From a virus, in the IMG/VR virus record IMGVR_UViG_3300049893_002759, positions 1-64,000 of that record: a DNA stretch of 64,000 nucleotides; one strand, written 5' to 3'. The position numbers and the translations under genes were made by a program. The notes beneath the pieces are model-generated. The model searched no databases, was not told the origin of the DNA, and saw nothing but the letters and a program-made list of their open reading frames with translations. Positions 6,801-13,631 of the stretch are shown here, one piece after another. Every line of letters begins with the position of its first letter. Positions within the stretch are counted from its first letter, which is position 1.

Positions 6801-7353
6801 TCAAGAATTAGAAACTGATACTATGAACATGTTTTCAGAATCATTTGCCCCATCTGTATATTCACATTCCAAGTCTCATATAGATATGGAAATGTTTCAA
6901 GGAAAAGAATTTGCTGATGTTGCTAATCTTGATGCCAATAATATTACCGAACTAGTATCAAATGTTAAAGAAATGCATCGTAAGGGAATCGTTCACGGCG
7001 ATCTTCATCAGGGTAATATTATGCTTACTAAAGAAGGTAATGTTGGCATTATTGACTGGGGTACAGCAGGACCAACAGGATCTATACCAGATATTAGACT
7101 TAATGGTAAAGAAGTAACAGTGAATAATGTAGTTCAACGAAATGAAGCAATCGATTGGAATAGAGTATTTAGAATTTCAAAACGATCTGGAAATTCACTT
7201 GAATCTTATCATGCCGCACCATTAGAAAGTTCTGAAATTAGATCTAAAACTGTTGTTGGTAGAAAGAAAAAGAGACAATCAGAATTACAAAAAGCTGCTT
7301 CTGCAACTGCTTGGATGCATGGTAAAAATGGTGGCAGAAAATCTAGGTTATAA
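3832..7353 (+). CDS. 1173-aa multidomain (polyvalent-type) protein: DEDD exonuclease, HExxH, GNAT-like, kinase-like modules
   Basis: GTG start. Module 1 (about 8-235) is a DnaQ-like 3'-5' exonuclease with ExoI D13-I-E15, ExoII N93...FD98 and ExoIII H217-E-A-A-T-D222. A hydrophobic segment at 291-307 follows. Module 2 has HENVH at 441-445 (HExxH zinc-peptidase pattern) with E511/E512 as a possible third ligand. Module 3 (about 760-845) has IEIDPSLRGGLGRRFYELE (793-811), like GNAT motif A. Module 4 (about 955-1110) is kinase-like: Gly-rich GIPGAFGSVH (961-970), candidate Lys986, HGDLHQGN (1055-1062) and IIDWG (1073-1077). Four copies of an N-T-I-E-G-L-x-H-x-G-x-A linker (about 314, 622, 697 and 900) precede or separate the modules. 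The architecture fits polyvalent proteins, which are thought to be delivered with phage DNA against host defences; the role here is inferred. Confidence 0.85.
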   Translation: MKNINLRSPIWLDIETGGIDPSKSSILSIASGQGTDIRSTFSAPQAGTFLSAFSEEKIIPQLRGKSLLSEKQNIESLIQQLETNPRTPIAGFNIRGFDIGFIQRRARTYGLEKRFLQTMRNREVLDPANSVKDIVASAISRHADIGTFNQSLGAASWQEAESVFGELPFSKRPVEYNLLAQVKGYLTANRETAMFKGWKLEDLYKLLPGEGIKGQAHEAATDIKMTQRVMQAARSGELEKELQNPTKALQWMETVKARGFGKFQTERLLAQADIDQLGLKVPRWWQTKQAKIAGLGLAAVVAASLFSGKDDEYNTIEGLPHGGFAQSGRLQLTEFGSGYRGIIKISKLLTQNNPFATNSSVANAGDIRYAAKYIRNLEQGFKKSGMSHEVAQAFTDVKTEIRTAIEAGHKDIISVFEENLHNTADRLGVSPVSYLKEIIRHENVHVGIRVNKPSLGRGIFELDQQENLITDFEELKTFAKEHGIKPSSLYTWSSRLLQHNYNNKNVDLYLEERLAWGIQHATRTGSRGRLAATGIPAEGLYSATKEQFIQSYSPNSPLSSSESEFLDALYQPLSTKEMQVGLEFERQGRVSRLAKAKYFKEWIDVKTPVTQNAFSGFDDNFNTIEGLNHTGIAGVRRKKITDFGSGFTTAKGVAEHLTKTATTGLKEVVNSAVVKETLQLESEGIARQLLDGREAANIIEGLDHSGIASILRKNTDFSSPAVGARTLRRAERLYKSTMRASLQEAGYKGKIDWLSHIDEDTGDIVLAARNAKGERLMGIQRSLQEGTVSLTSIEIDPSLRGGLGRRFYELEGRMLKRLGFEGAEITSPVANPVTGRMQAQMYGSKPMSIFNRDLEEAYGVNPTEFHEMLMSKKMTKEQWEAVGLAPTFVGRIPTRNSANNTIDGMGHSGIAHKLRKLLSPFGSKWDGLRNFIQGTETFQEMISSKGFQKALKDAVTVRQLGIPGAFGSVHEMRATFRGREFSFARKTGSIQELETDTMNMFSESFAPSVYSHSKSHIDMEMFQGKEFADVANLDANNITELVSNVKEMHRKGIVHGDLHQGNIMLTKEGNVGIIDWGTAGPTGSIPDIRLNGKEVTVNNVVQRNEAIDWNRVFRISKRSGNSLESYHAAPLESSEIRSKTVVGRKKKRQSELQKAASATAWMHGKNGGRKSRL

Positions 7354-7364
7354 TGGTGTGATAT

Positions 7365-8105
7365 ATGATTAATCCAAATATTACTAGAACTTCATTTGGC
7401 GGCCAGACTAGAACAAGTGTATTGCAACAAGCAGTTTTAGAAGCTAATCGTAAAGCTCCTGGATCGTTTAAGACTATAGGTAATAACTTTATTCCTAATA
7501 GCAATAAAATAGAATCTGATTTAACTAATCTTAAAGTACGTATTGGAATGGAACAAGCAACACGTGATCCTGGTGGAATATCAGGTAAAGCTTTCAAGGC
7601 TTTATATCCAGATAAATATGCTGCACTTCAAGAAAATATTTTAGATAAAAACAAACAATTTTTAAGAGGGCAAATAGTTGGCGCTTCTTTAACCGGCAAT
7701 AAAGCTGCTTTATCTGCTGCACAAAAATCTTTTACTGAAGCTATGAAAACAGGTGGCAGTCCTTTTAGTATGTCTATGCCCACAAGACTTGCATTAAATG
7801 CTAATTGGTCCGCTACTAAAATGGGAGCTAAAGTAGGAATGGGTGCTTTACGTGAAGCTAATATGGTTAGCCATGCTGTTCTTGGAACAGGCTTAAAACA
7901 AGTAGGTATTGCTGCTGCCCTAGTTGGTGGAATTGGATATGGAATAGGTAGTGCATTAGGCATTTCTGGATCACAAGTTGCAGAAACAGCTTCTGCTGTT
8001 CATCAAGAATTTAAACAAGCTAGTAAACCAGTGTATGGTTATAGTGAAATTGGACAATCTACTCAGGGTCTAGTTTTTGGATTGCATTCTAGGAGAACAA
8101 GATAA
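7365..8105 (+). CDS. hypothetical Ala/Gly-rich protein with membrane segment
   Basis: 246 aa, ATG preceded by GGTGTGATAT. The N-terminal half is polar and basic; a Gly/Ala-rich hydrophobic stretch (about 184-206, VGIAAALVGGIGYGIGSALG) could span a membrane. No family recognised. Its stop overlaps the next ATG by 1 nt. With the two following genes it forms a run of three Gly-rich amphipathic or membrane-type proteins between the multidomain protein and terminase, suggesting virion-internal or DNA-delivery proteins (inference from position and composition). Confidence 0.75.
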   Translation: MINPNITRTSFGGQTRTSVLQQAVLEANRKAPGSFKTIGNNFIPNSNKIESDLTNLKVRIGMEQATRDPGGISGKAFKALYPDKYAALQENILDKNKQFLRGQIVGASLTGNKAALSAAQKSFTEAMKTGGSPFSMSMPTRLALNANWSATKMGAKVGMGALREANMVSHAVLGTGLKQVGIAAALVGGIGYGIGSALGISGSQVAETASAVHQEFKQASKPVYGYSEIGQSTQGLVFGLHSRRTR

Positions 8106-8539
8106 TGTCTATTTTAATAAAATCTGCTTTCAATGGAATTGGTCAATTGCCTGGTGTAAGGCATTTAACGAAAGCTTTAGGAATTAAAGAAGGATTTAAA
8201 GGGCTTGGAGTTGCTGCTTCTATTGGTGTAGGCACTGTATTTGGATATTATAGCTATGGTCATACATATGGAACAGGAACAGCAGCGCTGTATGGTATTG
8301 CTTCTGCTTATCCTATTACTGGAATTCCTCTTTTAATTCTTCAAGGTGGTAAAACTATTGGAGATTTAACTTATAACTTACAAAAAAATAAACAACGTAG
8401 CTCATTTGCTAAAAATCAAATAAATGATAAATTTGGTACAATAAATGCTATGAGGCAGTATTCTGGACAAAAATTACGAAGAGATCATTCTTCAGTACAA
8501 AGAGTTTTAGGAAATGAAGCTGCCTATCTTCATCGATAA
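8105..8539 (+). CDS. hypothetical membrane-type protein
   Basis: 144 aa, AGGAG 9 nt upstream inside the preceding gene, and a TAATG overlap with its stop. Hydrophobic stretches at about 34-51 (GVAASIGVGTVFGYYSYG) and 60-83 suggest one or two membrane passes; the C-terminus is basic and polar (KNKQRSSF...). Not recognised. Translation looks coupled to the upstream gene. Confidence 0.7.
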   Translation: MSILIKSAFNGIGQLPGVRHLTKALGIKEGFKGLGVAASIGVGTVFGYYSYGHTYGTGTAALYGIASAYPITGIPLLILQGGKTIGDLTYNLQKNKQRSSFAKNQINDKFGTINAMRQYSGQKLRRDHSSVQRVLGNEAAYLHR

Positions 8540-8552
8540 AGGAGTTACTAAT

Positions 8553-9008
8553 ATGCCATTGGGAACTAGTGTAATGAATTATGCCAGCAAAGCTGGTGGA
8601 TATGCAATGCGTGGATGGAATGCCTATGCTGGTGCTATTGGTAATCGTACTTTAGCTGCAGCTGCTCTAGGTGGTATAAGCGGTGCCAGTTATGAGATGG
8701 CTGCTAATAATTCTGCCGGTACATTAACAGGTGGATTGAAAGGTTTTGCTATGGGAGCAGCAATGGGTGCTGGCGCTTATAGATATGGTGGAGCTATGTA
8801 CCGTGGTGGTCGTTCTACTTATCGCGCGATATCTATGGGCAGAACTGGAGCTAATTATTCAGGTGCCGGTCTTGCTGGACTAACAATGCGTGGAGCAGGT
8901 AGGCGTGCTTTCCGTCAGATTCGTAATGATGCTATGTCAGCATACTCTCATATTGGAAAAGGGATTAATAAAGGTTTTAATGCCTTTAAAGGACTACAGT
9001 CTACTTAG
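8553..9008 (+). CDS. hypothetical Gly/Ala-rich protein
   Basis: 151 aa when started at 8553, where AAGGAG lies 8 nt upstream; an in-frame ATG at 8514 lies inside the preceding gene and lacks an SD. Gly, Ala, Tyr and Arg dominate, with helical Gly-zipper-like stretches (AAAALGGISGASYEMAA; GFAMGAAMGAGAYRYGG). Third of the Gly-rich set before terminase. It could be a pore-forming or membrane-active virion protein; no family recognised. Confidence 0.7.
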   Translation: MPLGTSVMNYASKAGGYAMRGWNAYAGAIGNRTLAAAALGGISGASYEMAANNSAGTLTGGLKGFAMGAAMGAGAYRYGGAMYRGGRSTYRAISMGRTGANYSGAGLAGLTMRGAGRRAFRQIRNDAMSAYSHIGKGINKGFNAFKGLQST

Positions 9009-9016
9009 AGGATAAT

Positions 9017-10960
9017 GTGGCGTTAAATATATTGCAATCAGATGATGCTTGTCGTACCTGTTTGAAAGGGTATGCTAAAAAACATGACTTCAAAGTAGGC
9101 GACAAGTTTGACATTCAATGTAGGGGTATTCCTAGACAGTATGTAAGTGATGCTGCAGCTGCTCTATTGACTAGTAACTTTAATGCTGAATTAGTACTTG
9201 ATCCAGTCAAGTGGGCAGCTGAGGTTCTTGATTGGCATTGTCTTGATGCCGATTCAGATGTCTGGGCTAGAAAAAATCCAGATGAATATTTTCATCAAGT
9301 TGCAGAGAATCCAGGAAGACAAAGTAAATACCATCGTCCTTACCAAGCAACAATGTTACGTTGTTCTGCTAAATACAAAGTATTTCGTATTGGACGTCAG
9401 TCTGGAAAAACAGAGACTCTAGTAATCAGTATATTATTCCAGATGTTTACTAATAGTGGATTTAAAATTGTATTAATTACACCTTTTCAATCTCAAATTG
9501 ATCTTATCTTCAAACGTATAGAAGATCTTATTTATTCAAATACTACACTTTCTAATTCAATTAAAAGAAGTGTAAAAGCGCCTCAATATACTCTAACCTT
9601 ACATAATGGTTCTCAAATTAAGGGCTTCACTGCAGGTACCAAGTCTGGTAACGGTGCAGCTTCTGTTCGTGGTCAAGACGCAAACATGCTAGTATTTGAC
9701 GAAGCAGATTATCTTGATCGTGCAGATCTTGATGCCGCAATGGCTATTATTACTAACTTTCCTGATGCAACTGTTTGGATGTCTTCTACTCCTACTGGAC
9801 GTCGTGAGAAATTCTATGAAATTTGTCAGGATCGTGAATGGAAAGAGTTCCATTTTCCATCTCATGTAAATCCTAACTGGTCTGAAAAGCTAGACCGATT
9901 ATTTAAAAAGAATCTTACAGCTATTGGTTACAAACACGAAATTCTTGCTGAATTTGGCGAACAAGAAGAAGGTGTATTTCAAGCACCATATGTTGATGCA
10001 GCTATACAAGATTATTCGTATGCATCTTGTATTCCATCTAATGGGTGGCTATATTCTATTGGTGTTGACTGGAACTCACCAAAAATTGGTACTACTATTT
10101 ATGTTACTGGATTTAATCCATCCACTAATAAGTTTCGGACTGTTGAACATGCATGTGTTCAAAGAGCTGGTTGGACACAAACAGCTGCTTGTGAAAAAAT
10201 TATTGAACTTCATCGTAAATGGCGTCCATTTGCTATTTATGTAGATCAAGGTTATGGGTCGACTCAGATTGAAATCATACGTAAGTTTGGCTTCGATGCT
10301 CGTATTGATCCTGAAAAAGGACCATCTCATATTGACTCTCGTTTGCCAAAAACACTAAAGCCTTATGACTTTGGTAGTGCAATAGAAATTAGAGATCCAT
10401 TTACAAAAGAATTACGGAAGAAACCTGCTAAAGGGTTTTTGGTAGAAAGCGCTGTGCGTCGATTTGAGTCTGGGGACATTATGATTCCTAAACAAGATGA
10501 GCAGCTTAAAAAAGAACTATTAGGATATATCGTTAAACATGTTACTGTTACTGGACAAGTAGTTTATACAACAGTTGACGATGCAGTTGGTGACCATAAT
10601 CTTGATGCATTTATGTTGTCTTTAGTAGCTTTTACATTAGAAAAAGGACCAATGGGTAAACCTGTTCTTAATCACAAAACTCTGTTTACTCCGATAGATA
10701 ATCGTTCTATTGATGAAACAAATAAAGATGCTGCATTAAAAATACATAATGAAAAAGATAGACTTCTTGAACGTGAACAAAATAAGCCGGCTGATCGTGA
10801 TTTTAAAACTACTGCTCCTGTTTCTAACTTATGGAGCTGGCCTGGATTTGGTTATGATGCACCACGACCTATTATTAGTGGAGGCTTTCATGGAAGAAGA
10901 CAATCGACTACAATATTTAAACGTCCAACTAATAACGGAAAACGACGGAATTCTTTTTGA
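9017..10960 (+). CDS. terL: terminase large subunit
   Basis: 647 aa packaging motor. The ATPase has Walker A GRQSGKT (126-132), Walker B MLVFDEAD (224-231) and coupling motif SSTPTG (256-261). The RNase H-fold nuclease has IGVDWNS (D351), AIYVDQGYG (D410) and DDAVGDHNLDAF (D526/D530), so all catalytic Asp candidates are present. An N-terminal extension of about 100 residues carries CRTC at 12-15 and C35, an unusual possible metal site. GTG start at 9017 after AGAGGAT; the ATG two bases earlier is out of frame. It cuts and translocates concatemeric DNA through the portal encoded downstream. Confidence 0.95.
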   Translation: MALNILQSDDACRTCLKGYAKKHDFKVGDKFDIQCRGIPRQYVSDAAAALLTSNFNAELVLDPVKWAAEVLDWHCLDADSDVWARKNPDEYFHQVAENPGRQSKYHRPYQATMLRCSAKYKVFRIGRQSGKTETLVISILFQMFTNSGFKIVLITPFQSQIDLIFKRIEDLIYSNTTLSNSIKRSVKAPQYTLTLHNGSQIKGFTAGTKSGNGAASVRGQDANMLVFDEADYLDRADLDAAMAIITNFPDATVWMSSTPTGRREKFYEICQDREWKEFHFPSHVNPNWSEKLDRLFKKNLTAIGYKHEILAEFGEQEEGVFQAPYVDAAIQDYSYASCIPSNGWLYSIGVDWNSPKIGTTIYVTGFNPSTNKFRTVEHACVQRAGWTQTAACEKIIELHRKWRPFAIYVDQGYGSTQIEIIRKFGFDARIDPEKGPSHIDSRLPKTLKPYDFGSAIEIRDPFTKELRKKPAKGFLVESAVRRFESGDIMIPKQDEQLKKELLGYIVKHVTVTGQVVYTTVDDAVGDHNLDAFMLSLVAFTLEKGPMGKPVLNHKTLFTPIDNRSIDETNKDAALKIHNEKDRLLEREQNKPADRDFKTTAPVSNLWSWPGFGYDAPRPIISGGFHGRRQSTTIFKRPTNNGKRRNSF

Positions 10961-10969
10961 GGTGCTGTA

Positions 10970-11419
10970 ATGGGTATAGGCATTTATACTGAAGCAAATT
11001 CAGAAACATTATTATCACAAGATGATCTATTTACGAAGCCATTTGCGATCACATTTGATGGACGCACTGGTGGGTACAAGGAGGTGAAGCTCTTTTTACG
11101 CAACGATGATGTTACTCGTTACTATACTGATCTTATCGTTTCGTTAGAAGACCTTCAGGATCCTCCAGTTACTTCTAGACCAGAAGATGGTTTTGTTTGG
11201 AAATTATCATATGGTGACATTAAACCCACGTTTAATGATTGGGTTAATACTCCAGCTGCTAATTCATTAACAATACCTGTCAGTATTGGTGGATTAGGTG
11301 ATCCAGATGTTTCTACTTATCTACCATTTTGGGTATTTATTCAAATTCCTCCAAACCTTGATATACAAGTTATAACTGGAGTAAAATTTGTAATACAAGG
11401 AAATGAGGCGTTAATTTAA
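10970..11419 (+). CDS. hypothetical 149-aa beta-rich virion protein
   Basis: SD GAGGTG before the ATG; its stop overlaps the next start by 1 nt. Composition and alternating hydrophobic pattern (YKEVKLFLRND, WVFIQIPPNLDIQVITGVKFVIQG) indicate an all-beta fold. Not recognised. Its place between TerL and portal suggests a head or neck component. Confidence 0.7.
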   Translation: MGIGIYTEANSETLLSQDDLFTKPFAITFDGRTGGYKEVKLFLRNDDVTRYYTDLIVSLEDLQDPPVTSRPEDGFVWKLSYGDIKPTFNDWVNTPAANSLTIPVSIGGLGDPDVSTYLPFWVFIQIPPNLDIQVITGVKFVIQGNEALI

Positions 11420-12099
11420 TGACTATTGGTTTTAGTGCAAAGAATATTTTGGATCGAAGACCAAATATTGTTTTTGTTGCTCCTCGTTCTGGATTAACCA
11501 TTCCTGAACCAGAGCGCAATACCGCTGCACTTACTCCAAAAGAAGAACGCGTTTCGCAATTAATTCAATCATTAAAAAATACAGCTGCAACAGCTGATGC
11601 AATTGAAGTACTAGTAGCTGAACGTGCTAAAAATGAAGTTCTTAAACTTAATTTGAGTAATCCAGAAGATGCTGTTGTAGCCCAGGCTGCTGCACGTATT
11701 TTCCCACAACAAGCTATTAATAAAAATGGTTTTATTCATGTACCTGAAATTACATTTGATATGTATAACAAATGTATTCAAGACATGAAAGAAGCAGGTA
11801 AAGTTGCAGGCACTAAACAACAAACTAAACAAACTGGACCACTCAGAGCAGATAAAACTGATTTTGGTGGAGGTACGTCTGATCGACGTCCTGATATTAA
11901 TCAAACCAATGTCCCATTTGCTCCAATTGATCTTCCTGCTTTTATCGCTGCTGGTATTCCTATTCTATTTAACATGCTATTCCCCCTTATTAATGGGGCT
12001 ATTAAAAAGGATGTTGTTGGACATACTCACCCAATTGTTACACCAACAGATCCAGTTCCAGTACCTTCTGGGCCAGGTATCCCAGTATCTCCGGTGTAA
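11419..12099 (+). CDS. hypothetical 226-aa protein with Pro-rich tail
   Basis: TAATG overlap with the upstream stop; AATGAGG upstream. The N-terminus is helical; a hydrophobic segment (about 178-198, PAFIAAGIPILFNMLFPLING) is followed by GHTHPIV and a Pro/Val-rich C-terminus. Not recognised. A membrane-contacting or internal head protein is possible, by position only. Confidence 0.65.
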   Translation: MTIGFSAKNILDRRPNIVFVAPRSGLTIPEPERNTAALTPKEERVSQLIQSLKNTAATADAIEVLVAERAKNEVLKLNLSNPEDAVVAQAAARIFPQQAINKNGFIHVPEITFDMYNKCIQDMKEAGKVAGTKQQTKQTGPLRADKTDFGGGTSDRRPDINQTNVPFAPIDLPAFIAAGIPILFNMLFPLINGAIKKDVVGHTHPIVTPTDPVPVPSGPGIPVSPV

Positions 12100-12101
12100 T
12101 C

Positions 12102-13625
12102 ATGGAAGCAACTCATGCAGCAGATTGTGGAGCTATAATCAAAGCTTTTGAAAAATATCTATTAAGCGCTCCATCTGAAGGTGGAATTATCGGAACAGTA
12201 ATGCCTAAATTAGCGGCTATTAGTTCTAATTCTACAGCTTCAGCAGCACATTTAGAAAATGCAGTTAATCCTCCTATTCCACAAGAAATTTTAGGAGCTT
12301 TTAATCAATCTGGTACTCCAGAAATATCGGTTGATATTCCAGGACAACTCAATGCTCTAGGTGCTCAAGTAGTAGATATTAAAAATTGGCAACAATGGTT
12401 AGCTAGTTGTATCCCTTGTTCATTACGAGTAGACTTCCGCGCTGAATTACTTAATAAGTTGGACGATCAACTCTTAGACATTATGGAAGAAATGGTTAAT
12501 CAATATTTAAAACAATTATCGTTTATCTTAAATTTATTAAATGCTACAGATGTATATTCAGATGTATGTCCTTTATTAGCAATAACTAGTGATATTTGTA
12601 TTCCAGACTTACAACGTATTATTTCATTACTAGCATCTATGCTTTATAGAATGACAGTAAGAGAACTAACTGGTGTAGACTTAATGAAGTTATTGGTTTT
12701 ACCAATCTTTCAACCTATTTTCTCTGGGCTGGTTGGCATACTTGGACAATATAAAATATTAATTACCGATCCTCTTAATTGTGTAGTTGGAAACTTTAGT
12801 GCTCAATTAGGCAAACTACAAACTACATCAACTTTTAACGAGTCGCTTGCTCGAGAATTGACTAATAAAGCAAATGCTTTAGGTCTAGTTCGTGAAGAAA
12901 CTCAAAAAGCTGATACATTTAAAGCATTAAATGAAGCGCGGCAGCCTTTTTCATCAATTGATGAAGGTATTGAAGCAATGCAAAATGCAACTGGTTCAGC
13001 AGCCTTTCATTTAAGACGCCTTATGATGACAGGTATATTTGAAGTAGAAAACTTATTAGATGAATTAAAAAGTGAATTATCATCGTTTCTTGGTATTAAT
13101 AACAAAGAAACAGTAGATTTTCTACTTAATCAGTATCAAAAATTATTAATTGTGAGACTAATTACATTTGTTGCAGCTTTAGTTAAAGCTACTACTGTAG
13201 GTTTCAATTGTAATTTTAGCGATCCAGCAGCAGCAGAAGATACTGTAGGTAAATTCCTAAATGATTTCTTAGGGCCAAATGCACCCGTTATTGTTCGTAA
13301 TGATTCAACAACTGGTGATATTCAGTTATTTGTAAATCCAACTGTTACAGATTCATTAAAAAATATTCAACAATTTCGAACAACGCCAACTTTAGTTCAA
13401 GCTGGAATCTTTTCTACTCTGGGTCGAGTAGCACCTCAAACACCTACTGTTGGATCTATTATTACACCTACAGGCAATAAAGAGGTAGATGCCGCATTTG
13501 ATGCTATAATGACCCAGTCAAGTCAAGCAGTTACAATTAAACCTCGTTGTGTTTTTGAACCAGGTGAGGTAAGTAGCAATAAACTTGCACAATGGATCGC
13601 TGAATTAAATGCAACAGGAGTTTAA
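12102..13625 (+). CDS. hypothetical 507-aa helical protein
   Basis: ATG 2 nt after the preceding stop, SD weak, so probably translationally coupled. Mostly helical with long hydrophobic helices (about 135-215, including LLVLPIFQPIFSGLVGILGQY) and several Cys residues (SCIPCSL). No catalytic motif or family recognised. It sits directly upstream of the portal; an internal or portal-associated protein is the best positional guess. Confidence 0.7.
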   Translation: MEATHAADCGAIIKAFEKYLLSAPSEGGIIGTVMPKLAAISSNSTASAAHLENAVNPPIPQEILGAFNQSGTPEISVDIPGQLNALGAQVVDIKNWQQWLASCIPCSLRVDFRAELLNKLDDQLLDIMEEMVNQYLKQLSFILNLLNATDVYSDVCPLLAITSDICIPDLQRIISLLASMLYRMTVRELTGVDLMKLLVLPIFQPIFSGLVGILGQYKILITDPLNCVVGNFSAQLGKLQTTSTFNESLARELTNKANALGLVREETQKADTFKALNEARQPFSSIDEGIEAMQNATGSAAFHLRRLMMTGIFEVENLLDELKSELSSFLGINNKETVDFLLNQYQKLLIVRLITFVAALVKATTVGFNCNFSDPAAAEDTVGKFLNDFLGPNAPVIVRNDSTTGDIQLFVNPTVTDSLKNIQQFRTTPTLVQAGIFSTLGRVAPQTPTVGSIITPTGNKEVDAAFDAIMTQSSQAVTIKPRCVFEPGEVSSNKLAQWIAELNATGV

Positions 13626-13631
13626 TACTAT

